A stretch of 64,000 nt of DNA from Thereva unica (GCA_949987705.1 OX465282.1:81580070-81644069), one strand, 5' to 3'; shown: positions 1-10,810, counted from the stretch's first letter. Made by a program: numbers and translations. The notes: generated by a model not told the origin, from the letters alone.

Positions 1-479
1 TTATTAAATGCTTTTGCTATGCGAGATGAATTGTAAAATTATTTTAACTGCAAGATATTTTAGAAAAGGACTTCATAAATAAAACAATTTATTTTTAAAG
101 AATTTTCATTAATTATTTTCATTTTGCTTTACGTTTTTAACGCACTGATTTCAATTTTGTATCTACTAAAACTAACGCAGCTTCTTGTATATCTTCAGTC
201 TATTTTTTTAGCAATTGATTGCATAATTAATGCTGTTGAAGATAACCCGCGGCTTTTTCAAGAAAAGAGTCGATGTCGAGTCGTGATTGAGTCAACACGT
301 ATCAACGCAGTGACATTAAATCAAAGTAAAATTCGATTCTAATTATAAAGAGTTCTTCCTCGCGGTAACGTGGTTTAAAGGTTGATTTAAGTTACCGTTG
401 TCGCGTAGTGAAAATATAATTTAAACTGTCCGGAAGCAAGATATTAAATATCAATAGAAAAAGGGCCGCCTCTCAAGAC

Positions 480-2078
480 ATGGCCGAGGGCGGGGATCCA
501 CTGGGTCCCCGACCAAATAAAGATAAAAGTAAAGGAGCCAGAAAAGGAGCCAAAGGAATCAAGAAAACATTCAATTTAGATATTAATGGGGATTTCCCAA
601 ATCTACCTGAAAGCACACCTAACATAGGTGAAGATATTAAAACAAACAAGATTAACGGTAAACCTGAAACAATGGCACCAATATTTAACAACGAGGAAGC
701 CACAATGACTTCAACACCAACAGAGGGAATACATATTCATAAAGACACAGTTCCTATGGAAGACACAAACGCTGAACAATCGCATAGCCCCGACACTGAC
801 GAAGGCTGGATGAGGGTAAAATATAAAAACAAGACAGCACTGCCTGGTGAAGCAACCGGTTACAAAAAAAACAACAACGCTGAAAATAACAATTTCGACA
901 ATAGATTTAGTTCATTAGCAGATGGTAATACCCAAGCAGACTTTCATAATACTAATAATCTTAATTCTGTTAAAATTAATAGAAATGCTAACCCTAGTGC
1001 TAATACTGCAAATAAAAATAAAAATACTAAATTTTGTCCACCCATTTTCATTCAAGAGGTGAATGTTAAAGAGCTAAACATTATGATCCAGGGTATTTTC
1101 AAAGGCCGTGGCTGTGAATATAAAATTGCCCACCTACGTAATCGTGGGATTAAACTTTATTTTAAATCCGCTGAACACCACAAGGAATTTTTCTTGAAAC
1201 TAAAAGAAAGAGAAGTTGACTCCCACACCTTCACTCACCCCCAAGATAAACGCACTACCCTTATACTCAGAGGCGTCTGTTCCGATTATACCCCTGAGGA
1301 AATTAATGATGACTTAAAACAGCATCACCCGTATCTCTCAATCATTAAGATTAAACCATACTCCACTTCTCACTCAAGACGTAATAAAATTACGCTCAGC
1401 CTCTTCCTTGTACAATTTTCTCCGGATACAGAATTCTCTAAAATATCACAAGTTAAATGTATTCTCCAACAGGCGGTGAGCTGGGAAAAAATCAAAAATT
1501 CTGGGCCTACTCAATGTAAGAATTGCCAATTATATGGCCATACTGCTTCTAATTGCAATAGGGGATACAGATGCGTAAAATGCTCCTTCAATCACCTTCC
1601 CGGAAAATGCACTAGAATCAATTTAAATGACGACCTAGTATACTGCGTTAACTGCAAAAGTACAGGTCATCCTGCAAATTTCAAAGGGTGCCCTACCTAC
1701 CTTAAAAGAGAGGAACTTAAGGCCTCCCTTAGAAATAAATACAAACCTCAACCTAGCGCTGACAACAATAATACTCGCCCTATAAATGGGAATATACCCC
1801 CGTCATTTAGGACCTCTAACTTTACCTATGCCGATTGTTTCAACCAAAAATCACAAGAAAGAAACCCTCCTAACAATAATATTAATTTCATGTCTACTGA
1901 AGGTCTAGCGGACGTTTTTAACTTTTCACAATTGCACTTTGGTTTGTCGTTCCCACAACTCATTAAAAAAATAAATAGTTTTTTACCTTACTATAGAGCG
2001 GCAGCGGACCCCGACGAGAGAGGATCCAGATTTCTGGGTTTCTGTTTCGATCTCTGCAATAGTAGAGATGGATATTGA
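480..2078 (+). CDS. LINE ORF1, gag-like nucleic-acid-binding protein
   Basis: 532 aa. The first ~190 residues are low-complexity and Asn/Lys-rich. A PRE_C2HC-type region lies around residues 255-335, followed by three zinc knuckles at about 345-405: CKNCQLYGHTASNC, CVKCSFNHLPGKC, and a third of form CX2CX4HX6C (CVNC...GC). This arrangement is typical of Jockey-clade ORF1 proteins, which coat the element RNA. The ATG lies in a short leader and the stop overlaps the ORF2 start by 11 nt, which would suit coupled termination and reinitiation. No frameshift or stop interrupts it. Confidence 0.9.
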   Translation: MAEGGDPLGPRPNKDKSKGARKGAKGIKKTFNLDINGDFPNLPESTPNIGEDIKTNKINGKPETMAPIFNNEEATMTSTPTEGIHIHKDTVPMEDTNAEQSHSPDTDEGWMRVKYKNKTALPGEATGYKKNNNAENNNFDNRFSSLADGNTQADFHNTNNLNSVKINRNANPSANTANKNKNTKFCPPIFIQEVNVKELNIMIQGIFKGRGCEYKIAHLRNRGIKLYFKSAEHHKEFFLKLKEREVDSHTFTHPQDKRTTLILRGVCSDYTPEEINDDLKQHHPYLSIIKIKPYSTSHSRRNKITLSLFLVQFSPDTEFSKISQVKCILQQAVSWEKIKNSGPTQCKNCQLYGHTASNCNRGYRCVKCSFNHLPGKCTRINLNDDLVYCVNCKSTGHPANFKGCPTYLKREELKASLRNKYKPQPSADNNNTRPINGNIPPSFRTSNFTYADCFNQKSQERNPPNNNINFMSTEGLADVFNFSQLHFGLSFPQLIKKINSFLPYYRAAADPDERGSRFLGFCFDLCNSRDGY

Positions 2079-4980
2079 AGCCCTGAAAGCTGCCTCCCTC
2101 AACGTAGGTTCCCTGATTGCTCTAAGTAGAAGGTTGTCTCTCAGGGATATTATCCAATCTAAAGGATACAACTTTTTGTTTATTCAGGAAACTCATTTAC
2201 ACGAGAAATCAAAACTAAGCATTTGCGACTATACGGTATATAGAAACAACAGTAGCCCGGGCACAGCATTGATCTGTAAAGATACATATAACACAAAGCA
2301 AATTTCTATTAATTGCAATTTTTCCCACGTGGCAGTTGAATTAATGTTGTCACACAACAGAAATAACCAAATCAAGAAACTCCTATTAATCTCTATATAC
2401 ATTTCCGACAGAGCTCCAGCCCTAGACCTTAGTAACTTCCTTCAACAAATTAGTGATCTTCAAACAAGATATGAGGGCATTGTTGTTGCCGGGGACTTTA
2501 ATGCAAAGCATCCAGATTGGTCTAATAGTAGAACGAATAACAATGGTAGAATACTGAAAAATTGGAACAACAGCAACTCGTCTTTCAGATCTTTCAGGAT
2601 TGTCGGCCCCAATGGTCCTACGTTTCCCGGATCAGGTAGTTGCATCGACCTTTTTCTACTTTCATATAGCTTTCTAGGTAATGCAGATATTATTAGATGC
2701 GGGACGTCGTACTCCTTCTCAGACCATTACATTGTAGAACTTGACTTTAACCTAACATCTTACAATCCCTTATTAGTTAATAGATCAAAATTTCGTTCCT
2801 TAACTGGCATAGACTGGGACCAGTTTGGTGAAGACTTGAGTAGTCTACTTAGACAAGACCCAATTAGTCCTGAGTCCAACTTATCAAATGACGCTATCGA
2901 TTCATCGATTAGGCTACTAAACGCTAAATTTCTCGAAACGCTCAATCGGTATGCTCCTCTTCAACGTTTTAGGTTTACTGACATACTGCCACGGAACATT
3001 AAAGAACTTTTTCTAACCCGGAAAAAATGGAGATACAATATTAAAAGAATGTTGGAACGCAACTTTCACGTTCGTAACAGAAGGATTATAGATGCGGAAA
3101 ACAATCTTAGACTTCTTAACAAAATTGTTGAGGAGTTAGTTTCTAAGTTCTTGAATGACTCCTTTCAAAAAAAATTAGCTGCCCTGAAACCTGGACCAAG
3201 CCTTTATAAGGATATAAATAGAATAATTGGTCGCAAAAAACGTAACACTTTCGACAATATTAGTTCAAATAGAGGAACTCTTACAAGTGACTCTGAAATA
3301 GCTGGTTTGTTTGCAGACCATTACTCAGAACTATTTCAATTAAGACATCCTGTCTACAATGGCGAGAATTCAGAGGCTGTAACTATGGCTGTTGATGGTT
3401 TAAATCTCGACCGAACAGAATATATTGCAAATTTCAGCATGTCCTATAAATCCAATAGCCCCAGCATTAATTCCCCGTTTGTAAATACCGAAACAGTTGA
3501 AAACCTAATATTGCTACTTAATAATAAGAAATCATCTGGTATAGACAATTTCTCTAACTTTATATTAAAAAAAATTGACAAACACATAGCTCCATTTTTA
3601 ACCATTATCTTCAATAATTGCATAAATAACGGATACTTTCCCCTGGAGTGGAAAATATCCAAGCTAATTCCTATACCCAAAAGCGGTGGAGATGCTATTC
3701 ATCCAGCAGATTTTAGACCAATTTCTTCCCTCTCTAATGTAGGTAAGATTCTCGAAAGAGTAATTGCAAAAGAAATAGATAAGCATTGCAAAACAAATAA
3801 AATTATCCCGAATGAACAATTTGGCTTCAAAGAAGCTCACTCTACTGAACACGCTCTCCTTGTATTCCACAACGACATAATCAAAAACCTAAGACTCAAA
3901 AAGGTAACTATTGCCTGCTCGTTGGATATTAAAGCAGCATTCGATTCAGTTTGGCATAACGGCCTTATATTTAAACTTCACCAAATACAAATAACCAGAC
4001 CTTTCCTTAAAATCATATATAATTTTCTGAAAGACAGAATGCTTATGGTTCAGGTAAAAGAAGAATCGTCAAGATTAGTTGAAGTAAACTCGGGAGTACC
4101 TCAGGGTTCTATTCTAGGCCCGAAGCTATTCAACATCTTCTTAAATGACTTCCCACACACAGTTCCAGACTTAGATTCTAAGGCATTGCTTTATGCGGAC
4201 GACACCACAATTTATATCTCAGATACTGATCCGACTAGGGGGTTGGAAAGTCTTCATAGGCATTTAAGCATCATCAAGGAATACTTTAATACCTGGGGAC
4301 TATCTCTCAATGAAAATAAATCCAAATTCATCATTTTCAGAAATGCTTGGGGAAAGGGAAGAGCAAGCACAATAAAACCCTGTAAATCGCTTAAACTCCG
4401 GATTAATAATGTCGAAATTCCGCACGTCATTGAACTCAAATACTTAGGAATAACCTTTACTAACCTTCTCAAATTTAATGGTCACGTCAAACATATTATA
4501 AATAAAACTAAAAGGATAATAGGGCTTTTACACCCTGTTCTAAAATACAGAAGTAAACTTAACAAGAACTCCAAACTATTGTTGTACAAACAATTAATAA
4601 GACCTGTCATCAGTTACGGCTATCCCTGTTGGTTTTCCTTTTCTACCACGTGGGCAGGCAATCTTGAAAAACTAGAAAGACACATATTAAGGCACTGTTG
4701 CTCTCTGAAATTCAAAGCCCCTAATAAATTTTTCTCAAATGCTGAATTATATGACGCTGCCAATGTTACTCCGCTAATGTCGTATATGCTACAACAATGG
4801 AAAATCAGGGCAAACAAAATGCAGACCCATGACAACCCAATAATAAAAAACTGTTGTAGAGGAAACGCAACAAACAATTATTATCTCAGTCCATTCGATG
4901 TTATTAACGATCAATTTAACAATAGTAATATAACACTCCAATTTTATGATGGTCGCGACGTAAATCATCACCGTGGATGA
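2068..4980 (+). CDS. LINE ORF2, endonuclease-reverse transcriptase
   Basis: 970 aa. An N-terminal APE-type endonuclease (about 1-230) shows SLNVGSL, FIQETHL, GDFNAKHPDW and SDH, which carry the expected catalytic Asn, Glu, Asp/Asn and Asp-His. The reverse transcriptase (about 500-790) shows FRPISSL, SLDIKAAFDSVW, SGVPQGSILGP and the catalytic YADD. I see no RNase H domain, as expected for Jockey. A Cys/His-containing tail follows. The ATG at 2068 sits inside the last codons of ORF1 in another frame. Catalytic residues look intact, so the element could be active. Confidence 0.92.
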   Translation: MDIEALKAASLNVGSLIALSRRLSLRDIIQSKGYNFLFIQETHLHEKSKLSICDYTVYRNNSSPGTALICKDTYNTKQISINCNFSHVAVELMLSHNRNNQIKKLLLISIYISDRAPALDLSNFLQQISDLQTRYEGIVVAGDFNAKHPDWSNSRTNNNGRILKNWNNSNSSFRSFRIVGPNGPTFPGSGSCIDLFLLSYSFLGNADIIRCGTSYSFSDHYIVELDFNLTSYNPLLVNRSKFRSLTGIDWDQFGEDLSSLLRQDPISPESNLSNDAIDSSIRLLNAKFLETLNRYAPLQRFRFTDILPRNIKELFLTRKKWRYNIKRMLERNFHVRNRRIIDAENNLRLLNKIVEELVSKFLNDSFQKKLAALKPGPSLYKDINRIIGRKKRNTFDNISSNRGTLTSDSEIAGLFADHYSELFQLRHPVYNGENSEAVTMAVDGLNLDRTEYIANFSMSYKSNSPSINSPFVNTETVENLILLLNNKKSSGIDNFSNFILKKIDKHIAPFLTIIFNNCINNGYFPLEWKISKLIPIPKSGGDAIHPADFRPISSLSNVGKILERVIAKEIDKHCKTNKIIPNEQFGFKEAHSTEHALLVFHNDIIKNLRLKKVTIACSLDIKAAFDSVWHNGLIFKLHQIQITRPFLKIIYNFLKDRMLMVQVKEESSRLVEVNSGVPQGSILGPKLFNIFLNDFPHTVPDLDSKALLYADDTTIYISDTDPTRGLESLHRHLSIIKEYFNTWGLSLNENKSKFIIFRNAWGKGRASTIKPCKSLKLRINNVEIPHVIELKYLGITFTNLLKFNGHVKHIINKTKRIIGLLHPVLKYRSKLNKNSKLLLYKQLIRPVISYGYPCWFSFSTTWAGNLEKLERHILRHCCSLKFKAPNKFFSNAELYDAANVTPLMSYMLQQWKIRANKMQTHDNPIIKNCCRGNATNNYYLSPFDVINDQFNNSNITLQFYDGRDVNHHRG

Positions 4981-5176
4981 TCATGGGTGAACAATAACAT
5001 AACAAAACACTCTTCTTCATATGTGACTGGCATATGTTATAAAATATAATATATTATAAGCTCAGTACAAATTACGATGTTATACGAAATATACTAAAAT
5101 TTGCTAACAAGTACTTATTATTTTCCCTTTGTGGAATATTATTTAGTTCTAACCGTTATCAATAGATATAAAATGT

Positions 5177-5196
5177 AATATATATATGTATATATG

Positions 5197-5253
<57 letters not shown>

Positions 5254-5298
5254 ATGTATATATATGTATATGTATATATGTATATATACATATATATA
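5177..5298 (+). repeat. TA/TG microsatellite in LINE 3' UTR
   Basis: About 120 bp of TATATG, TG and TA units inside the 3' UTR. Short open frames across it are low-complexity artefacts. A similar TATATG tract occurs in the 3' region of the other large LINE, near 41875-41930. Confidence 0.9.
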
Positions 5299-5588
5299 GC
5301 TTGTATTTGAAGAAGACTCCCTTAAGTTCCCAACTGTTGTATACCACATCCTATAAATTTAGTCTTACTAACAAATTAAATAATAAACTCTTGATTATAA
5401 GCCAGTCAAAATCTAATAATAATAATTATCACTTTTTACTAGTATGTAATTATATCACACAATGCAATCTGAATTAACAAAACATTGTAAAGGCGTCGGA
5501 ACTGGCAGTTCCGCTTCTCCTCAACCGTAGTCCAATATGTTTAATATTGTAGGAAGGGGTAGTCTCATTATTATATAAAATTATATTT

Positions 5589-5592
<4 letters not shown>

Positions 5593-5641
<49 letters not shown>
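5593..5641 (+). repeat. Poly(A) tail of the LINE
   Basis: 49 consecutive A residues end the 3' UTR and mark the 3' end of the insertion. Long pure A tails shorten and mutate with age, so the purity points to a recent event. Homopolymer length in an assembly is approximate. Confidence 0.9.
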
Positions 5642-5643
<2 letters not shown>

Positions 5644-5758
5644 ATATGCATACTGTGATACTAAACTAAAATGATAATAGCCAGACTATTCAACTGGCTA
5701 TATAAATAATCACTGTAAAATACTACTAACACACATAGTAATACTTAAAATCTAGTAC

Positions 5759-6504
5759 CTAACTTATTCTTGGAAGTACAGTTGTCTTAATGTAGACTAG
5801 TGCATTTATCTCAAAATAACTCTGTAAACCAACATGTAAATGAATGAATAATAAAATTATTGAGTTGAGTTTTTCAAGAAAAATTTTTCTTCTATTTTTT
5901 TTTTGAAGCCTGTTTTTTTTCTTCGAATTCATTCCTGAAGAAGACGTCATTAACGCTTGCGGAGCTTCACCGGACTCATCTTATAGTTGAATGGGATCTT
6001 CTCTCCTTGTTGATGATAATGATGGGCTGGGTTCACTTTCATCAAATGCAATCTCAATTATATTTTCAAGAGTAGGTAATGACTCGTAATTACTTTTTGT
6101 GTTACTAAAATAAAAAAAAGGATATTCGAAAAAACTTAAAAAAATTAGGAGCTCTTCATAAGAAGCTCACTTCCAGACCGCATATTTTTCATTTTACTGA
6201 GCTCAATGCGAAAAGTGTTCCTTAGAGATTACCATCTTGTTCTCAGTTTCCCCTCTATAAGTAAAGTAAAATATAGTAAATGAAATTTTCAATAATTATT
6301 TCCTGCAAATATTTTAAAAAGAAATTTTGTTTTATTAAAGTGTGAAATAAATATACACTTACCCGGAATACCTAAAATTATACTGATTTTTTTCCATACC
6401 TTCTTTTTTATCTTGGGTATTTTTATAATCTTTGCACTCTTTTTTATACATACTATGCATGGATTTTCCTTAACCAACTCGATTAATTTTTCCTCAAAAC
6501 CCAT
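5759..6504 (-). pseudogene. MADF-domain gene, three exons, broken
   Basis: Exon 1 (6504-6363) begins with ATG and encodes a MADF start (FEEKLIELVKENPCI), ending at a consensus donor GTAAGT. Exon 2 follows a TATAG acceptor (starts 6254) and continues the domain with TRW, a stop (TAA at 6232-6230), then SLRNTFRIELSKMK; a GTGAGC donor candidate ends it at 6172. Exon 3 (from about 6104) is an acidic/Ser region then a Lys/Arg-rich tail, with another in-frame TAA. MADF proteins are insect sequence-specific DNA-binding regulators. Stops at conserved positions indicate a pseudogene, although the splice borders survive. The exon 2/3 phase does not fit cleanly. Confidence 0.6.
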
Positions 6505-6601
6505 TATTCTTGATTGAATTTATATTATCGGACAGCTCACTTCGATTTTCCAAACAAATTAAATCCACGCGGCTTCGAATATCAAATATCATTTGATTGA
6601 G

Positions 6602-6635
6602 GCTTCGGCTTCGAAATCGAATCCGAAGCCGAAGC
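6602..6635. repeat. 12-bp perfect inverted repeat
   Basis: GCTTCGGCTTCG and its complement flank a 10-nt loop. A related phrase, GAAATCGAATCCGAAGCC, recurs at about 6692-6709. Function unknown. The rest of 6505-7090 shows no convincing gene. Confidence 0.6.
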
Positions 6636-7090
6636 TGTTATTGTGTTAATAAGGACTGCCATGTTTACATTTTATTCTGTTAGACATTGCTTTGAAATCG
6701 AATCCGAAGCCACCATTGTGTCACGGCCTTTACTTGAGTTGTGACAAGTTTCCTTTTATCTCCTTTTGTAGAGGCATATTATTCGCAACTTATTTTTTGT
6801 TTTGATACCATAATAAGTTTGCTTTATTTCCTCTCATAGATGGGTCAATTTTGTCATGCGGAAGTGGTCATAGGTGTAAAGCTGCGTTTCTTCAAACAGT
6901 TTTTGCAAGCTTCTAAACTTCTCCGAAAGCTATTGAGTATAAAATTCGATTGCACCTTTCGATATTACTTCCTCTAAGTTGATGGAAGTTAATTGTTGCT
7001 TGAATGCTTCCATTCTCAGCGACAATTTTTTAGGCGTATTCCATTTTCGTTTGTCAACGGTTGTTCGATGACTTTTCTTCACCTGCTTGG

Positions 7091-7399
7091 TCAGCATTCG
7101 TTAATAATGCATACATATGTCATTGTGAATGTATAAAGCAAATTTTGTGCTTGATCTACAACGGCGGCGACTTGCTGATAATAATTAGTTTGATGGTACT
7201 TATGGGTTGGCTCGTTGTACTTTAAAATTTCTTCATTACAACGATCAAAATCTGCCCATAATTTCTCCAATTCTTTGGATCTTTTCTCAATTGTATTTGG
7301 AACTCGTCTGTGCTTAAGTTCCTTTTTGATGAGGTCCAAAACATGGATAATGGTTTTACCCGTTGCAGCTTGTTGGTTGGTTAATTGGTCCAAGGCCAT
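7091..7399 (-). CDS. Retrotransposon gag N-terminal fragment
   Basis: 102 aa, mostly helical and charged, with the pattern seen at the start of gag in insect BEL/Gypsy elements: KRSKELEKLWADFDRCNEEI, then a TNYYQQV segment. It resembles the gag starts at 33039-33611 and 26581 in length and in the Leu-Trp-Phe spacing. The frame continues upstream of this ATG to about 7560 as a Thr/Val-rich stretch, so the true start may lie further 5'. No protease, RT or LTR could be linked to it. The C-terminal part is probably run-off sequence. Confidence 0.5.
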   Translation of the reverse strand: MALDQLTNQQAATGKTIIHVLDLIKKELKHRRVPNTIEKRSKELEKLWADFDRCNEEILKYNEPTHKYHQTNYYQQVAAVVDQAQNLLYTFTMTYVCIINEC

Positions 7400-7569
7400 T
7401 TTGGTTGTTCGGGTAGGTCTGGGTTGATATTATCAGTGGTAGCCTTGACTGGTGTCGTTTTGACTCTGGTATTGACTTGGATCGTCAAATTGTAATTTGA
7501 CACCAAGGTGAGGGTAACTTGACTAGTGTTGGGAAGGTGAGTGTGAAATTCTGGGAAATTCCTCAGTTA

Positions 7570-8034
7570 ATTCCAGTCTTCCGGTTGTATATTTTCCTCG
7601 GTGGTGACTCCGCGAAATCGTCTAGTGGTGTAGATTGCAGTAATTAACCCATTAGTCGATGTTGTGGAATGTTGTTTGATGATCGGTTGTAAATCGATGA
7701 ACGGTGGTGGTTCGTTTGTCATTATTTTTAATTAAGATGATTTTCTCAGGTGCTGCTTACTCCTTGTAGGGGCGCACTGGTTTTTCCTTTTGCAGGTTTG
7801 AAGGACCAAAGGATGAACTCTGGGTGAATAATAGTGGATTAGTTGTTGGAAGAGCTAAGATCGCACAACTTTAACAATGTGATAGCGGTTTTACGGAGTG
7901 AAAATATACTTTCTTTATTGATGTTACTGTAAGATTAAGTTAGTAAGACTACTATTACAGTATAGGCATTTGGGCTTATAATTTCTTGACATACTTAATT
8001 AATATATTTTTAATTATTATATTGCCTAATATCT
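7570..8034. other. Non-coding, no feature seen
   Basis: AT-rich sequence between a gag fragment and the next small frame. I see no LTR border, promoter or conserved coding potential. Confidence 0.4.
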
Positions 8035-8336
8035 TCATTGTTCTAGATTACTTTTAGACTCAGCTTTTCGTAATACCTGAATTAATTTGGGTTGTTGGAC
8101 ATTCATTAGTTTATCTAGATCAAATTGTTTAAATGATGTTCTTGCACACCTATATACTATACTGTTTATTTTAAATCCTTTAGGCTCTTCCCTATGTTTA
8201 TTTAATTTGTTAATATTTTCTTTTGTCTTTTGTTCTAATTGAGCTTTAATGTTTGGATGTAATACTTCCTGAAATTCATTAAGTTTTCTTAAGTAAGTAC
8301 TCGTGTTAAATCTTACACATATCTTAAATTCTTGTT
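8035..8336 (-). CDS. Open fragment, possibly an integrase C-terminus
   Basis: About 100 codons open on the minus strand without an early ATG. They contain LHPNIKAQL, a Lys/Asn-rich helix ending NKHREEP, then FKINSIVYR and basic residues. The spacing resembles the region after the DDE core of errantiviral integrases, where a basic helix precedes a small beta domain. This rests on pattern only and I cannot name the family. It could be another retroelement C-terminus. Confidence 0.35.
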
Positions 8337-8840
8337 AAATAAATACGTTATACCTTCAAATAATTATTCGTAGGGGTGAGTTTTCTGCGGAGTGTATATC
8401 AATGAAAATGTCGTGTATCGGGTGTATTAGTGAAAATGTCGAAACGCCTGGATGAGGATAGGTCTTGGATAGACGAACAAAAAATCGTTTGGTTGTGGAG
8501 GGGGAGGGGGGGGATCAAAACGGTTTTGCCGCTAGGGCGTTTTGAAACTTTCTTGGTAGAGGTCATTACCTTGTATTTTTGTAACTCTATTAGATGCTTT
8601 CATAAATAAGGCAGCAATCTTCGCAGAATACTTCCACCTATCTAAAACTGTAAAAGTCAAGGGGTCAGTCAACCCACCAAAGTGCGAAGTTATGAGATAC
8701 CAATTTTTTTTATTCCCAAATGTATAACTAAATATAAAACTAAAATCTATCTATCGATTCAACAATATTTTTAAACAAACAGTCGTCAATGCAAAAATTT
8801 AACCGATTCAAGAAGATTTTTCATAACAAAATATATAAAA
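8337..8840. other. Non-coding with a G-rich run
   Basis: Mostly AT-rich, with one purine run rich in G near 8496-8514. No gene or repeat border is evident. Confidence 0.4.
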
Positions 8841-9326
8841 AAAATTTTAAAAAAAAAAAAAAACCGACTTCAAAACTACATATACCTATGCATGCATATG
8901 TACAAACTTAAACTAAAAAGTAAAAAATAATATTTTAATTACCTCAAAGCAAGAGCCTTAAAGGACAGTTAAAAAAATTATTGATATTTATATATGTATG
9001 TATCTATTTAATATTTTTAAAAAGTTCATTTTGGAGTCGGTGCCAGCCAAAGAACAATTACGTTTATACATACCCTGAAAGCTTGGGTGCAAAAGAAAAC
9101 TTACGTTAATACATACCTTTGGCTGGCACCGACTCCAAAATGAACTTTTTAAAAATATTAAATAGATACATACATATATAAATATCAATAATTTTTTTAA
9201 CTGTCCTTTAAGGCTCTTGCTTTGAGGTAATTAAAATATTATTTTTTACTTTTTAGTTTAAGTTTGTACATATGCATGCATAGGTATATGTAGTTTTGAA
9301 GTCGGTTTTTTTTTTTTTTAAATTTT
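8841..9326. repeat. Large palindrome, ~210-bp arms
   Basis: The left arm (8841-9052) and right arm (9117-9326) are near-perfect reverse complements around a 64-bp spacer. The arms run outward from CTTTGGCTGGCACCGACTCC to an AACCGACTTC motif and an A-run. An extra GAAGTCGGTT copy lies at about 9618. The structure fits a foldback transposon or two inverted copies of one short element. It has no coding capacity. Confidence 0.85.
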
Positions 9327-9359
9327 TTATTTTTTACTTTTTAGTTTAAGTTTTTTTAC

Positions 9360-9640
9360 AAAATTGTATTCTACTCGTCATACCCTTTCATTTGATATCC
9401 ATGAAGGGGGTCGGGAAACAAAATTGCAAAATTCGGCCGCCATCTTGGAACCGACCGCCATTTTTTTACAAAATTTATATGGGACCACCTCTGAGGTATA
9501 ACGTACCAAACAAAAAAAGAATCATCAAAATCGATTCATAATTGGCGGAGTAATCGCGTAACATACATAGAAAAAAAAAAAAAAACATACATTCGAATTG
9601 ATAACCTCCTCTTTTTTGAAGTCGGTTAAAAAAGGGTAGT
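9360..9640. repeat. Dispersed non-coding repeat block
   Basis: It contains a TCATACCCTTTCATTTGAT motif (about 9379-9397) followed by GGCCGCCATCTTGG. The reverse complement of the first motif occurs twice in the Helitron at 26671-27395, and a variant occurs near 62550. The block ends at GAAGTCGGTT, shared with the adjacent palindrome. It is probably a fragment of a non-autonomous element. Confidence 0.5.
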
Positions 9641-9669
9641 ATTTAACGCAAAAACGTAAGAATATCTAC

Positions 9670-9945
9670 TCAATAAATAATCGTAGTAGTAAACAAAAAA
9701 TAATAATAATAATACATAATTATTGGCCACAATGTTGGTCCTGCGTGCTTGTATTTCGTGCTTTTGTAGATTAGGTAGATCAAAATTGCCGAAATAAAAA
9801 GTGCACTAATTAAAAGATCTCCAAATGTTAGATGATCTCTATGATCTGTTTTTATCTCCAGGATTTCGATAGCTTTCTTATTGTCAATATGGTAAAACTT
9901 TAATTTTTGTTTCTTGAAGTCTTCTATGGTCGCTCGGCCGACCAT
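9670..9945 (-). CDS. Hypothetical small membrane protein
   Basis: 91 aa: an amphipathic N-terminal half, one clear membrane segment around residues 42-60 (LLISALFISAILIYLIY), a KSTKYK basic stop-transfer, then a low-complexity Tyr tail from AT repeats. Not recognised. Retroelement fragments lie on both sides and on the same strand, so it may be the membrane anchor of a lost env. It may also be chance. Confidence 0.3.
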   Translation of the reverse strand: MVGRATIEDFKKQKLKFYHIDNKKAIEILEIKTDHRDHLTFGDLLISALFISAILIYLIYKSTKYKHAGPTLWPIIMYYYYYFLFTTTIIY

Positions 9946-10212
9946 TCAAATTACTGTATCGTCGAACCCATAGTACAAAGTCGTACAAAAAAATGAAAGA
10001 GGTCGATTTTAAAGATATCGAGTCACTCTATGTAGGGCTATAATTAAAATTTGCTGATATTAATAAATTATTATTAATTTGTTTATAAAATTTCATTACC
10101 ACTTTTCGTCTTCAAATCACAAACATAAAATTTTGGAAAAAATATCATCGGTCGATTGGTACTGTGTGGGATAGGAAAATCTTTCATTGCTCTGATTTTA
10201 TCAGAGTTTGGT

Positions 10213-10810
10213 TTAACGCCCGCCGTTCGTGGTTACGACATGTCTAAAAAATTCAATTTCTTTGCATAAAACGTCGGATTTGTCGAGTTGAACTTTTAGA
10301 TTAGCTTTTTGCAACCTTTGAAATACTTTTGTCAGATTTTCGCAATGTTCTTGCATAAAGGTACGGAAAACGATAATGTCGTCAAGGTAGACTAAGCATA
10401 TCTTGCCTACAAGGGTCTTCAAAACACTATCCATTACGCGTTGGAAGGTTGATGGAGCGTTTTTCAGCCCGAAAAGCATTTTGACATATTCGAAGTCTCC
10501 TCCTTCAACCATGAAGGCCGTTTTTGGGATATCTTGAGGATTCATTTCGATTTGTTGAAACCCACTAACAAGGTCTATGCAGGAGAAGTACATGCATTAA
10601 CCCAATTTATCTAAGATCTCACTTATGTTAGGTAAAAGGTATTTATCGCTAATAATCTTCTCGTTAAATTTACGGTAGTCAATGACTAACCGCCACTTTT
10701 GTCTACCGCTGGCGTCCTGCTTTTTGAGCACGATCCGGACGGGTGAACTTATAGGAGAATAACTGCGCTGTATTATTCCTTGGTTCAGCATTTCGCTAAG
10801 ATTTTACATA
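10213..10810 (-). pseudogene. 17.6/297-type RT fragment
   Basis: Two adjacent frames give consecutive Gypsy RT blocks: KWRLVIDYRKFNEKI, then FSCIDLVSGFQQIEM, FGLKNAPSTFQRVMD and the catalytic CLVYLDDII. A frameshift or stop near 10595 separates them. The sequence matches the RT of the relic at 44885-45440 better than those of elements A or D, so the family is probably shared. RNase H and integrase are absent. Confidence 0.75.

Larger units (their letters stand above)
350..5641 (+). mobile_element. Full-length Jockey-type LINE
   Basis: A non-LTR retrotransposon with a short 5' UTR, ORF1, an overlapping ORF2, a 3' UTR and a poly(A) tail. Both ORFs are open from end to end. The 5' border is an estimate, because I could not find a target-site duplication matching the sequence after the tail. 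The uninterrupted tail and intact frames suggest a young insertion. Such elements move by target-primed reverse transcription: the ORF2 endonuclease nicks DNA and the RT copies the RNA in place. Confidence 0.85.

Noticed and set aside
5149..5477. Short ORFs of Tyr/Ile/Val repeats
   Set aside because: They translate a TA/TG microsatellite.
5593..5641. Assembly artefact in the A run
   Set aside because: It sits exactly at the end of a LINE 3' UTR, where a tail is expected; only the exact length is doubtful.
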